Below are positions 1 through 9,046 of a stretch of DNA of 64,000 nt, in pieces. Made by a program: the position numbers and the translations under genes. The DNA is from Novipirellula aureliae (GTDB lineage Bacteria > Planctomycetota > Planctomycetia > Pirellulales > Pirellulaceae). Every line of letters begins with the position of its first letter. Within the stretch, counting starts at the first letter, position 1. The notes under the pieces are model-generated. The model was not told the origin of the DNA. It searched no databases and saw only the letters and a program-made list of their open reading frames with translations. The stretch lies in assembly GCF_007860185.1 (NCBI RefSeq), contig NZ_SJPY01000007.1, positions 186,001 to 250,000 on the forward strand. The letters are read 5' to 3'.

Positions 1-2
1 GT

Positions 3-1436
3 TTATGGTTCGATTCCGCTAGTTCCACACCGCGCGACGGCGGCCCATTATCCGACAACGAGGATTCGGATTTACCATCCGGTCGCTATTCGTTTTTGAT
101 GTCCAATCCGGTCGACCGGTTAATCGCCTATCTTGGTGATCGCGATCCATGGCCGCAAATTGCAGCTTGGTACGACCACATGCCCAAGGTCAACCATTCC
201 CAAAATGACCTGCCGCCGATGCAGGGCGGGATTGCTGGATTGATTGGCTATGAAGCAGCAACTTGGCTCGAAACGATACCGATTGCACGAGAGGACAATT
301 TCCCGACCCCAGCGATCTGGCTCGGACTCTACGACTGGACGATCGCAACGGATCACCACCAACAAAAGTCTTGGCTAATCAGCCAAGGTTTTGCGGCCCT
401 CGATCAAGACAATTCGTACCAATGCCGTGTGCCGCGAGCCATGCGACGAGCCGATGAGGTGCAACAATGGCTGGAAACAGCTTGTCGTCGATCGAAGTCC
501 GTACCAAAGCAACCACTTCCGCTCGATGATGTTGATCGATCGCGCGTGGAGAGTAATTTTTCAAGCGAATCATTTCGTAATGCGATTGCCAGGGTCGTCG
601 AGAAAATCTTCAATGGGGATTGCTTCCAGGTCAATGTAGCCCAACGGTTGCTGTGCCGAGCAACATCCGACTCCGCCGACCTCTATCAACGGCTACGAAG
701 CATCAACCCGGCTCCCTTTGGTGCCTTCTTGAAGGGCGAGGATTTTGAGGTAATCAGCAGCTCACCCGAGTCGTTTCTAAAACTGGAAGACGGTTGGGTG
801 GAAACCAGGCCGATCAAAGGAACCGTTGCCAGAACCGGTGACGAGGTTTCCGATCGTGCCCTCGCTAACGAACTATCGAAAAGTGAAAAAGAGAGGGCGG
901 AAAACATCATGATCGTCGACTTGATGAGAAATGACCTGTCGAGGGTGTGCACCGATGAAAGTGTTCATGTTCGCAAGCTCTGCCAACTCGAAAAATACCA
1001 GTACGTACAGCACCTGGTATCCGTTGTCGAAGGGAAGCTTGATGTCGGTCGCACAATCGTGGATCTACTCAAAGCTTGTTTCCCAGGCGGCAGTATCACC
1101 GGTGCGCCAAAAATTGAAGCGATGCGAACAATCGCCGAACTCGAACCCCATTGTCGTGGTCCGTATTGCGGGTCGATGGGCTACATCAGCTGTCACGGTG
1201 CAGCGGAGTTCAATATTTTGATTCGAACGATCACGTCCGCCACCCGTGCAGGTACTCGTTCAAACGCCCCTTCAGGTGATTGCGAAACAGTCAAGCAATC
1301 ATCACCACGCTATTGGCAAATACCCGTTGGCGGAGGGATCACCGCCCGCAGTCGCCCTGAATTAGAAGAAGCGGAAACTTGGATAAAGGCAGCGGGGATC
1401 TTAAAAGCACTGCCCGGCGGCGTGCCGATTCGGTGA
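3..1436 (+). CDS. pabB: aminodeoxychorismate synthase component I, 5'-truncated by window edge
   Basis: This enzyme converts chorismate and ammonia to 4-amino-4-deoxychorismate for folate synthesis, in the cytoplasm. The C-terminal chorismate-binding domain is complete. It carries RPIKGT (PabB-type; anthranilate synthase TrpE usually has an Ala where the Lys is), the run ERAENIMIVDLMRND and the GGSITGAPK loop, and ends in EAETWIKAAGILKAL. The reading frame is open from base 3, and the upstream residues (LWFDSAS, then GRYSFLMSNP) match the usual N-terminus. The true start is therefore outside the window; the TTG-ATG at 96-101 is not the start. No pabA or pabC partner is visible. TrpE is the alternative, but the PIKGT lysine argues against it. 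Confidence 0.9.
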   Translation, partial: LWFDSASSTPRDGGPLSDNEDSDLPSGRYSFLMSNPVDRLIAYLGDRDPWPQIAAWYDHMPKVNHSQNDLPPMQGGIAGLIGYEAATWLETIPIAREDNFPTPAIWLGLYDWTIATDHHQQKSWLISQGFAALDQDNSYQCRVPRAMRRADEVQQWLETACRRSKSVPKQPLPLDDVDRSRVESNFSSESFRNAIARVVEKIFNGDCFQVNVAQRLLCRATSDSADLYQRLRSINPAPFGAFLKGEDFEVISSSPESFLKLEDGWVETRPIKGTVARTGDEVSDRALANELSKSEKERAENIMIVDLMRNDLSRVCTDESVHVRKLCQLEKYQYVQHLVSVVEGKLDVGRTIVDLLKACFPGGSITGAPKIEAMRTIAELEPHCRGPYCGSMGYISCHGAAEFNILIRTITSATRAGTRSNAPSGDCETVKQSSPRYWQIPVGGGITARSRPELEEAETWIKAAGILKALPGGVPIR

Positions 1437-1600
1437 CCCGTATAGGCAATGGGGTTGGCCGTTGCCTTAGGATCCTAACGCGGCTTCGCCGGAACATGTG
1501 GCCCAGGCTTCCAGCCTGGGGACCGAAAACATCTAGGCTGGAAGCCTAGGGGACCGAAGACTCCCAGACTAGAAGCCTAGGCCACGAAAACATCTAGGCT

Positions 1601-1851
1601 GGATGATTCATTAGCCGTTTTGGCGATAGCGGCCTGCTGATTTAATCGTTTAACGCTTAGCCGAAGGCGTCAGCTTTTCCATAATCGGTCGCCTATGGCT
1701 TGGCGCTAAACAATAAGTCGAGTCAAACGGATTAAATCGACAGCCCGCTAACGCCAAAACGGCTAATACGCAGACTGTTTTTCGAGCAATGAACGTAAAC
1801 GCTTGAAGGCGTAGACGTTAGCAAAACAACTTGCAAGCCCATGAATCATCC
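1601..1851. repeat. MITE-like palindromic element, copy 1
   Basis: The 251-bp element starts GGATGATTCAT and ends ATGAATCATCC. Inside, an arm beginning ATTAGCCGTTTTGGCG pairs with CGCCAAAACGGCTAAT, and an inner hairpin pairs GTTTAACGC with GCGCTAAAC. A tail with GTAAACGC and GCGTAGACGTTAGC follows. No coding capacity was seen. Copy 2 (1912-2160) and copy 3 (about 25433-25689) are nearly identical by eye. Confidence 0.85.
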
Positions 1852-1911
1852 GGGATAGGGGACCGAAGACTCCCAGGCTGGAAGCCTAGGCCACGAAGAC
1901 ATCTAGGCTGG

Positions 1912-2160
1912 AGGATTCATTAGCCGTTTTGGCGATAGCGGCCTGCTGATTTAATCGTTTAACGCTTAGCCGAAGGCGTCAGCTTTTCCAAAAGCGGTCG
2001 CCTATGGCTTGGCGCTAAACAATAAGTCGAGTCAAACCGATTAAATGGACAGCCCGCTAACGCCAAAACGGCTAATACGCAGACTGTTTTTCGAGCAATG
2101 AACGTAAACGCTTTAAGGCGTAGACGTTAGCAAAACAATTTCCAAGCCCATGAATCATCC
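1912..2160. repeat. MITE-like palindromic element, copy 2
   Basis: This is the second copy of the element at 1601-1851, in the same orientation and with only scattered substitutions (for example AAAGCGGTCGCC in place of ATAATCGGTCGCC). It ends ATGAATCATCC at 2160. The two copies are separated by about 60 bases of CCAGGCT-type palindromes, so this is either a tandem duplication including the spacer or two insertions into one array. Confidence 0.85.
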
Positions 2161-2332
2161 GGGATAGGGGACCGAAGACTCCCAGGCTGGAAGCCTAGGC
2201 CACGAAAACATCTAGGCTGGAAGCATAGGGACCGAAGACTCCCAGGCTAGAAGCCTAGGCCACGAAGACACCCAGGCTGGAAGCCTGGGCCACGAAAACT
2301 CCCAGGCTGGAAGCCTGGGCCACGATCGCTCG

Positions 2333-2641
2333 CTACCTCAAATTACTGTCGCACACCGTAATTTGCTGCCAACTTTCTTTGTTCTCCGCGATGAATGACA
2401 AATGCTGCTCGATCGTCTGATAAGCATCATGAGCCGCTCGATCACGAAAGACGAGATGCAGGGAAACATCGAAATCGAGGTTCACCGGGCGGTCGAGCTC
2501 GTGATCGCGAGTTCCAACGGAAAAATCGACCACGCCATCGTGACCGTTGAGATACTTTTCGCACGAAGCCGCCAAAGCTTCAATTGCTTCAGGGCGACGG
2601 TCCTTTAAGAGAAAGAAAACATGATGAGCCAATCGTGCCAT
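2333..2641 (-). CDS. Dabb (stress-responsive alpha/beta barrel) domain protein
   Basis: About 102 residues starting MARLAHHVFFLLKD. The single ferredoxin-like domain shows the Dabb pattern: an N-terminal HHVFFLLK strand, a central FDVSLHLVFRDRAAHDAYQ segment and a C-terminal H....F. Dabb proteins are small dimeric barrels; this says little about substrate, so the function is unknown. The ATG at 2641 is preferred because the domain begins at once. A longer reading from 2737 would overlap the FHA gene upstream and add unrelated residues. It lies directly downstream of, and co-directional with, the FHA gene. Confidence 0.75.
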   Translation of the reverse strand: MARLAHHVFFLLKDRRPEAIEALAASCEKYLNGHDGVVDFSVGTRDHELDRPVNLDFDVSLHLVFRDRAAHDAYQTIEQHLSFIAENKESWQQITVCDSNLR

Positions 2642-2693
2642 CGATATACCTGTGGTTCTAAATGGTTGCAAGTTACGGAAACGAATGACAACC

Positions 2694-3149
2694 TTACTCG
2701 CTCGGATTGCGATTGGAATAGGGGCTTTTCGGATCACGGCGGCTCATCCCGGCTCGGTCCATCAGCGAACTCTTTAACAAATCATCCAAGTAATCGTCGT
2801 CCGCTGGTGGTGGCCCATAAGCTCCGAGAAGTTGCGGTTCGTACTCGATCGTAAAATGATGGCGGGCAATGGACACTTTGCAGTTGGGGTCGAGTCTTTT
2901 TCGGATGACGGGATGTCCATCCACCTTGATCCCATTACGGCTGTTCAAATCTCGGATAAACCAATACCCTTGTTCGAGCGTTAAACGGCAATGTTGGCCA
3001 GAGACGTTCGCAAACTTGAGTTGAATATCGCTCTCAGCACGTCGACCGACCAAGATCCTGTCTTTGACCAGCGGGATAATGTCACCGCCACCAGTAGGGC
3101 TAAGTTGGCCATAAGGGCCAGCGTATTGAGGTTTCGATTCAATGTTCAC
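2694..3149 (-). CDS. FHA domain protein
   Basis: A 151-residue protein with one forkhead-associated domain, a phosphothreonine-binding fold, at about residues 20-105. Key landmarks are ILVGRRAESDIQL, VSGQHCRL (the Ser/His pair) and DLNSRNGIKVDG. The C-terminal 45 residues are polar and look disordered. The likely start is the GTG at 3149, with AAGGAAGA about 9 bases upstream. FHA proteins bind Ser/Thr-phosphorylated partners, and planctomycetes have many Ser/Thr kinases, but no kinase is nearby, so the partner is unknown. Confidence 0.85.
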   Translation of the reverse strand: MNIESKPQYAGPYGQLSPTGGGDIIPLVKDRILVGRRAESDIQLKFANVSGQHCRLTLEQGYWFIRDLNSRNGIKVDGHPVIRKRLDPNCKVSIARHHFTIEYEPQLLGAYGPPPADDDYLDDLLKSSLMDRAGMSRRDPKSPYSNRNPSE

Positions 3150-3309
3150 GTTTGGCTCTTCCTTTTAGCTTGGTAAAATTGCAAACCGTAATGAAACGAC
3201 GGTTGGTGATTCGGGCGAAAACGGGTTTGATTGGTAGGGCCCAAGATTAATAACGCGAAAAGACCCCTTCGTCTCCGCCGAGACTATTATTTTGACCGCT
3301 TTTGAAAAA

Positions 3310-4419
3310 ATGGCAACGGTTTCTATGGCAACAAGCCCATATTCTCCCCTCTCTCAATCACCGGAATCGGTAAAATTGGCATGGCAAACCGAGAATTTGC
3401 CGTTCAACGCATTCGGCGCTTCCCTAAAACGGACATTCGGAGGACGGATTCAACGAGTCAGCATCGATGCGGGGTTTACTTGCCCCAACGTGGATGGAGC
3501 GATGACCAAAGGAGGATGCAACTTTTGCGACAATCGCTCCTTCAGTCCCTCGCGGCGCGTGCGATTGAAAAGAGTTAGTGAACAATTGGCATCCGGGATT
3601 GCAGCGGTCACCGAGCGTTACAAGAAAGTTGCTGGATTCATTGCCTATTTCCAACCAGCGACCAACACCTATGCTCCTGTGGAACAGCTGGAAGAATTAT
3701 TCGAATTGTCATTGTCGATCGATGATCGAGTGGTCGGTTTGGCGGTCGGCACACGCCCAGATTGTGTTCCCGATTGCGTCTTGGATCTGCTGGAACGACT
3801 CGCGGTAGACAAACACATTTCGCTTGAATTTGGCATGCAAACAATCCATCAAGCGGGCTTGGATTGGATGAACCGGGCGCATGACCACGCCAGCATGATC
3901 AATGCGATTGACCGCAGCCGAGGCCGAGGTTTCGAGTGCTGTACCCATATTATTCTCGGGATCCCTGGCGAAACGCATGAAATGATGATGCAAACGGCGG
4001 AGGAAGTCGGCCGGCTTGGCTTCGATTCCATCAAATTGCACAATCTGTACGCGGTCGAAGGAACGCCCCTCGGCGAAGACGTCAAGAAGGGAAAGACCGA
4101 ATTGATGGGGCGAGAGGATTACATACAAACCGTTGTCGATTTCCTTGAGCGAATTCCGCCTGAAACGATCGTAGAACGAGTCAGCGGGGAAGCGCCGCCG
4201 AATTACTTGATCGCCCCCAAATGGTGTTTGGAAAAATCTTCGGTGCGGCTGGCAATCGAAGGCGAATTCAAACGACGCGGAACGCGGCAAGGATCCAAAC
4301 ATGTCGCTCCCAAAGTCGATCCAGCAAAACGTTCGCGGCCCAGCGATTCGACCCCTGAGCCGATTCGGGATCAAATCGAAAAACGCAGCCGATTGCCAGT
4401 GCTAAAAATGCAGTGCTAA
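3310..4419 (+). CDS. radical SAM protein, TIGR01212/YhcC-like family
   Basis: About 369 residues. The radical SAM cluster motif is of the wide-spaced type, CPNVDGAMTKGGCNFC, so the three cysteines are C-x10-C-x2-C, as expected for the YhcC/TIGR01212 family. A SAM-binding IILGIPGET segment and a KLHNLYAVEGTPL segment follow. The family's substrate is not established. The start is uncertain: ATG 3310, ATG 3325 or TTG 3292 are all possible. The C-terminal tail is unusual, running into a 14-bp tandem repeat that supplies the last residues (VLKMQC) and the stop codon. A possible Elp3-like role is speculation. Confidence 0.8.
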   Translation: MATVSMATSPYSPLSQSPESVKLAWQTENLPFNAFGASLKRTFGGRIQRVSIDAGFTCPNVDGAMTKGGCNFCDNRSFSPSRRVRLKRVSEQLASGIAAVTERYKKVAGFIAYFQPATNTYAPVEQLEELFELSLSIDDRVVGLAVGTRPDCVPDCVLDLLERLAVDKHISLEFGMQTIHQAGLDWMNRAHDHASMINAIDRSRGRGFECCTHIILGIPGETHEMMMQTAEEVGRLGFDSIKLHNLYAVEGTPLGEDVKKGKTELMGREDYIQTVVDFLERIPPETIVERVSGEAPPNYLIAPKWCLEKSSVRLAIEGEFKRRGTRQGSKHVAPKVDPAKRSRPSDSTPEPIRDQIEKRSRLPVLKMQC

Positions 4420-4467
4420 AAATGCAGTGCTAAAAATGCAGTGCTAAAAATGCAGTGCTAAAAATGC
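4398..4467. repeat. 14-bp tandem repeat, 5 copies
   Basis: Five exact head-to-tail copies of AGTGCTAAAAATGC start at 4398, 4412, 4426, 4440 and 4454. The period is not a multiple of three, so the array brings stop codons into frame. The stop of the radical SAM gene (TAA, 4417-4419) lies in copy 2. It is probably a slippage product and may vary in copy number between strains. Confidence 0.95.
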
Positions 4468-4678
4468 AAGGATAGCGAAGGCTCGATCGTGCTCTCCGCT
4501 TGCCCAAGAGACGTCGATTTTGACGTCGATTTTATTGCCGAGCGGACGACCTCCCGCAAACGAACCGGTGCGCTGGGGGAGGTTGAAAATTCCTACCGGA
4601 CTACAAGCGGCTTGATTTCTTGCTATCCTATACCAAGTATCTGATTGATGATTGCCTCACTCCACCGAAGGAAGCTGC

Positions 4679-5743
4679 ATGACGGCCAATACCGCGGCAA
4701 ATGAAAACCCGATTAGCGAAGCGGATGCAAATCGGCTTCATGAAGCTCGCAAACGGATCATTGAACAACTTGGCAAGATCATCGTCGGGCAAGAAAAGGT
4801 GATCGATGAGATCATGATTTGCTTGTTCAGTCGTGGCCACTGCATGCTCGAGGGTGTTCCAGGCTTGGCCAAAACACTGATGATTAGCACGTTGGCCCAG
4901 GCACTGGATTTGTCTTTTAGCCGTATCCAATTCACACCTGACTTGATGCCAGGCGATGTGACTGGCACCGAGGTGATGGAAGAAGATCGCTCGACCGGAC
5001 AACGTGAATTTCGGTTCATGCAAGGACCATTGTTCGCCAATGTTGTGCTGGCTGACGAAATCAACCGCACGCCGCCGAAGACGCAAGCCGCACTGCTTGA
5101 GGCGATGCAGGAACGGCAGGTCACCGTTGGGCGCAACCGCCACGAATTGTCGGATCCCTTTTTTGTTCTGGCAACGCAAAACCCGATCGAGCAAGAGGGG
5201 ACCTACCCGCTGCCGGAGGCTCAACAAGACCGCTTCATGTTCAAAGTCTTTGTGAACTATCCGAGTTTCAACGAAGAGTTCGAAGTTGCCCGGCGGACGA
5301 CGGGGACGGTAACCGAAACCGTCGAAGCGGTCCTCGGCGCCGACGAAATTCTTCGACTCCAACAACTCGTTCGCCAAGTTCCTGTTAGCGATCATGTGGT
5401 CCGCTATGCCCTAAGTTTAGTTCGGCAAACGCGAGTCGGCGGTGATGGCACACCCGATTTCGTCGACGAACTGGTCGGCTGGGGAGCTGGTCCGCGAGCG
5501 GTCCAGTTCATGATTCTCGGCGGCAAGGCCCGCGCGCTTCTCGAAGGCCGCTTCCATGTGCAAGTCGAGGATATCCAGTATCTGGCGAAGCCGGTTTTGC
5601 GTCACCGGATGGTCGTCAATTTTGCTGCCGAAAGTGACGGAGTGACTAGCGACGACGTGATTGACCGACTCATTGCTTCCACGCCAACGACCGAGGACGA
5701 ACTGTCACGCGATGCCCGCTTCCAAAAAATATTTGCGTCCTGA
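4679..5743 (+). CDS. MoxR-family AAA+ ATPase (first of two)
   Basis: About 354 residues. Walker A is GVPGLAKT, Walker B is LADEINR, sensor 1 is [19 protein letters not shown], and a lid domain follows. This is the MoxR subfamily (AAA_3 plus lid), which acts as a chaperone-like ATPase for VWA-domain partners. The ATG at 4679 is preceded by GAAGGAAG at a good spacing; an upstream in-frame TTG at 4652 is less likely. Its 3' end overlaps the DUF58 gene by 32 bases, making it the first gene of the operon moxR-DUF58-VWA-VWA, the usual arrangement for this system. Confidence 0.92.
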   Translation: MTANTAANENPISEADANRLHEARKRIIEQLGKIIVGQEKVIDEIMICLFSRGHCMLEGVPGLAKTLMISTLAQALDLSFSRIQFTPDLMPGDVTGTEVMEEDRSTGQREFRFMQGPLFANVVLADEINRTPPKTQAALLEAMQERQVTVGRNRHELSDPFFVLATQNPIEQEGTYPLPEAQQDRFMFKVFVNYPSFNEEFEVARRTTGTVTETVEAVLGADEILRLQQLVRQVPVSDHVVRYALSLVRQTRVGGDGTPDFVDELVGWGAGPRAVQFMILGGKARALLEGRFHVQVEDIQYLAKPVLRHRMVVNFAAESDGVTSDDVIDRLIASTPTTEDELSRDARFQKIFAS

Positions 5744-6611
5744 AGTCACCGCCCGTATTCGTCGACTTGAATTGACGGCACGGCGCGTGGTCGAAGGCTT
5801 TTTGTCGGGAATGCACCGAAGTCCCTACTTTGGACAATCGATCGAATTCCTACAACACCGCCAATACACTCGAGGCGACGAAATTCGCCATATCGATTGG
5901 AAGGTCTACGCGCGTCAAGACAAACTACACATCAAACAATACGAAGAGGAAACGAATCTTCGGCTAACCCTGCTCGTCGATCGATCGGCCAGTATGGCGT
6001 ATGGCGATGGTGAGACGAACAAGTTCGATTATTCCGCATCACTCGCTGCTTCGTTGGCCTACCTGGCATTGCGACAAAAGGACGCCACGGCACTCTATAC
6101 GTTCGATACTCGGGTGCGAGCGATGGTGCCCGCCAAAAGCAACCAACAACAATTGACTCGCATCCTTTCGATGCTCGACGATGTGGGTGCCGACGGACGA
6201 ACCGATTTGTCCGCCGTTGCCAAAGAAATTGCTCAAGCGATTCCACGACGAGGATTGATCGTTATCGTCTCCGATCTGCTGGGTGTCGATTCGTTGATCG
6301 AGGGGTTGCGGCTACTGAGAAGCCGAGGCCATGACGTCGCTTTGTTTCATGTCATGCATCACGACGAGTTAGAATTCGACTTTAGCGGAGCCACTCGCTT
6401 CGAAGGTTTGGAATCCGAAGATACGCTCAATTGTAACCCCCGTGCCTTGCGTGACGGTTACTTGGAAGCCTTGAACGCATTCCTTCATAGCACGAAAAAA
6501 ACGTGCAGTCGCTTGTCGATCGATTATCTGCAAGTCTGTACCAACGAGCCGCTCGATGCAGTGCTCGCCAAGTTTTTAGCCGCCCGTCAATCGTTACCAA
6601 AAATCAAATAG
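5712..6611 (+). CDS. DUF58 domain protein (VWA-like)
   Basis: 299 residues. The DUF58 hallmark is near residues 55-75: [20 protein letters not shown], followed by [11 protein letters not shown], a VWA-type MIDAS sequence (DxSxS). The protein has no membrane segment, so it is probably cytoplasmic and works with the MoxR ATPase encoded just upstream. The ATG at 5712 lies inside the end of moxR (overlap to 5743), which implies translational coupling. An earlier TTG at 5661 would only add moxR-frame shadow residues. Confidence 0.9.
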   Translation: MPASKKYLRPEVTARIRRLELTARRVVEGFLSGMHRSPYFGQSIEFLQHRQYTRGDEIRHIDWKVYARQDKLHIKQYEEETNLRLTLLVDRSASMAYGDGETNKFDYSASLAASLAYLALRQKDATALYTFDTRVRAMVPAKSNQQQLTRILSMLDDVGADGRTDLSAVAKEIAQAIPRRGLIVIVSDLLGVDSLIEGLRLLRSRGHDVALFHVMHHDELEFDFSGATRFEGLESEDTLNCNPRALRDGYLEALNAFLHSTKKTCSRLSIDYLQVCTNEPLDAVLAKFLAARQSLPKIK

Positions 6612-6619
6612 TTTTAGTA

Positions 6620-9046
6620 TTGTTTCTCTACCCTGCTTTAACGATCGGTTTTCTCTTCGTCGCGGTGCCGTTGTTGGTCCATCTGATCAACATGCTTCGG
6701 CATCGACGCCAGAAGTGGGCCGCCATGGACTTTTTGCTCGCCAGTTACCGCAAGCAGAAGAAATGGATTCGTCTGCGCCAACTTTTGCTGCTCCTTTCGC
6801 GGCTCGCGGTCGCTGCCGTCTTGATCGCCATGCTTTGCGGATGGACCGGCAGCCGACAAATGCTCGGCGTACTAGGGGGCAGCACGACACACCACGTCGT
6901 GATTTTGGATGACAGCTATTCCATGGGCGATTCCAGCGGCCGAACCACGGCCTACGGACGCTCATTGGTGGCCCTACAAAATCTGACTCGACAATTGGCG
7001 AACGACGGCGGCATCCACGAATTGACCGTGATGCGATCGAGCCGTGCAGCAATGACCGTTCGCGGGGGGAATGAGTCAGGAGACATTGCCGCAGATTTGT
7101 CGGCGCAAACCATTACCTCCGACGCCCGGCTGATCAACCGTATCATGGCCACAGAGGCTTCACCAATACGAACCGACCTCGTGGCCGCTATCGATTTGGC
7201 CGGAGAGCTAATTGAAAACACGCCAACGGATCAAACCATCCTCTACATCGCCAGCGATTTTCGTGATCGTGATTGGGCCGAGCCTCGGCGGTTGGCCGAA
7301 TCTCTGAAAGCGATCTCGGCTGATTCCGTATCGATTCGGATGATCGATTGTGCGGTCGCACCAACATCGAACTTGGCGGTGACCGAACTGGCACCACTAC
7401 CCGATGTGTGGGTTGCGGGCGTGCCGGTGGTGGTTCATGCAACCATCCGAAACTACGGACCAAACGATGTCAATAATGTTTCGGTCGACACTCAGATTTT
7501 TCAATATCCGTCAAGCTTAACGCTTGCCGACCCAACCTTGGTCGTTTCAGCAAATGTCGAGTCCTTGCCCACGATGGTCATCGAGTCGCTCGCGGTAGGC
7601 GAAGAGATCACCAAGTCGTTCCAAGTCTACATCGCCGATCAGGGAACGCATGCGGTCAAGGTCTCGCTTCGTGATGATGCCTTGTCAATCGATAATTCAC
7701 GAGTTTGTACGCTGCCGCTTTCGGACGCCGAAAAGGTGTTGGTGATTGATGGGACAACCGATGGTCGCGGTGCGTACCATGTCGCATCGGTTCTCGATCC
7801 AGGAAGCCAAGTACGTATTGGTGCGATCCCCGATATCAAGCCGCCGTCGTTCCTGCGTTCGGCGACGCTCGAAACGCTCTTACCCTACCGAGCGATCTAC
7901 TTAATCGACGTTGAGGAGATTGGTGAAAACGTTGCGGATTCACTCGACCGCTACGTACGTCGAGGTGGCGGCTTGGCTTGGTTCCTAGGGGAAAATGTCA
8001 ATGCCGATTCATACAACAACAGTCTCTTAGCCGGAGAGCGACGCCTGTTGCCGATGCCGCTCGCCGAGCAACAAAACATTCCTCAGCCCGATAGTCTTTC
8101 GTCTGCCGAAGTGTCATCCGCCGATGTATTGTTTGGTGAGGACGCTGAATTGTTGGCACCCCTGCAAGTCGCTGGCGATGCGGCCCTTTCCATGATTGGT
8201 TTGTCCCGTTCGTGGACATTCGAAAAGCCGAGCTTGGAGTCGCGTGACGATGCAAAGCGTCCGCGAATGCGAACGGTACTCAAGCGACGCGATGGCAAAC
8301 CATTGGTGACGAAGCACGATGTCGAGCGAGGCCGTGTGATCACGGTCTTGACCGGCCTCGACAATCGTTGGACGAACTGGGCGGGTGACCCCACGTTTGT
8401 CGTCTTCTTGTTACAAGCCAACGCAGATTTGTGGAGTGGTGCGGCAGCGTCGACGCAGCGATTTGTCGATGATCCGATCCGCCGCACGATTTCGCTCGAG
8501 TCCTACGCACCGGAAGCGACCTTTCTACCCGCATCAAACGAACCACCGCGAATCCCTCTGGAAGTTGCCGCTCAAACGGTCCCAGGTGACGCCAACCAAA
8601 TCGACATGCTCGCAGAATTCTCGCTCGACCCAAATGAGATGGTGATTTCAGGCGAATCGAATATAAGTGATGTGCTGCGACCGGGAGTCGGCGAATGGTC
8701 GCTGGTTCGCAGCGATGGTCAGGGAGAAGTGGCTCCGGTCGCTTCGGTTATCCGTGACGGTGAAGGAGACTTGAGACGTATCGACGCCGCGTCGATTCAA
8801 CAGGAATTAATGCCGCTGGAGGTAAAATTTATCGATAGCGAAGTTTGGAACAACGAAACGCAAACCGCCGGCAGCAGCACGTTGGCACTCGTGCTGCTCG
8901 GCTTGCTCGGCCTGCTACTGGCAATCGAACAAGTGTTAGCCTATTGGGCTAGCTACCACACCAAGACGATCGATCAATCGAGTGCGACAGCGAAGCAATC
9001 TTTTTTGAAGCATCGTGGTCCCTTTTCAGTACGGGCGGCACGATGA
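6620..9046 (+). CDS. BatA-like membrane protein with VWA domain
   Basis: About 808 residues. The N-terminus FLYPALTIGFLFVAVPLLVH followed by LINMLRHRR and WAAMDFL is the BatA-type double transmembrane start; a second helix follows (LAVAAVLIAMLCGW). A VWA-like domain opens with HHVVILDDSYSMGD (MIDAS DxSxS), and a large extracytoplasmic region with a class I amidotransferase-like fold ends in a C-terminal helix (LALVLLGLLGLLLAIEQVLAYW). There is no ATG in the right place: the TTG at 6620, 8 bases after the DUF58 stop, gives the canonical start. A GTG at 6503 would be inside the DUF58 gene. Role: envelope-associated partner of MoxR/DUF58, exact function unknown. Confidence 0.85.
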   Translation: MFLYPALTIGFLFVAVPLLVHLINMLRHRRQKWAAMDFLLASYRKQKKWIRLRQLLLLLSRLAVAAVLIAMLCGWTGSRQMLGVLGGSTTHHVVILDDSYSMGDSSGRTTAYGRSLVALQNLTRQLANDGGIHELTVMRSSRAAMTVRGGNESGDIAADLSAQTITSDARLINRIMATEASPIRTDLVAAIDLAGELIENTPTDQTILYIASDFRDRDWAEPRRLAESLKAISADSVSIRMIDCAVAPTSNLAVTELAPLPDVWVAGVPVVVHATIRNYGPNDVNNVSVDTQIFQYPSSLTLADPTLVVSANVESLPTMVIESLAVGEEITKSFQVYIADQGTHAVKVSLRDDALSIDNSRVCTLPLSDAEKVLVIDGTTDGRGAYHVASVLDPGSQVRIGAIPDIKPPSFLRSATLETLLPYRAIYLIDVEEIGENVADSLDRYVRRGGGLAWFLGENVNADSYNNSLLAGERRLLPMPLAEQQNIPQPDSLSSAEVSSADVLFGEDAELLAPLQVAGDAALSMIGLSRSWTFEKPSLESRDDAKRPRMRTVLKRRDGKPLVTKHDVERGRVITVLTGLDNRWTNWAGDPTFVVFLLQANADLWSGAAASTQRFVDDPIRRTISLESYAPEATFLPASNEPPRIPLEVAAQTVPGDANQIDMLAEFSLDPNEMVISGESNISDVLRPGVGEWSLVRSDGQGEVAPVASVIRDGEGDLRRIDAASIQQELMPLEVKFIDSEVWNNETQTAGSSTLALVLLGLLGLLLAIEQVLAYWASYHTKTIDQSSATAKQSFLKHRGPFSVRAAR

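Larger units (their letters stand above)
1437..2332. repeat. gene-free region: two 250-bp palindromic elements inside a CCAGGCT-type REP array
   Basis: No credible gene is present. About 100 bases at 1498-1600, about 50 at 1862-1911 and about 160 at 2167-2325 consist of repeated short palindromes. The clearest is at 1502-1520, with CCCAGGCT arms around TCC and a GTGG head at 1498-1501. Variants with TAGGCT arms alternate in orientation and are linked by GGACCGAAGA or CCACGAAAAC spacers. Two copies of a larger palindromic element (separate entries) interrupt this array, which suggests they inserted into it or were amplified with it. Confidence 0.85.

Noticed and set aside
7-17. tRNA T-arm-like sequence GGTTCGATTCC
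   Set aside because: It lies in the open pabB frame and no cloverleaf can be drawn around it.
3709-4374. 221-residue minus-strand open frame
   Set aside because: It is the complement of the radical SAM gene, which has clear family motifs.
4628-5395. 255-residue minus-strand open frame
   Set aside because: Antisense to the moxR gene; no family features.
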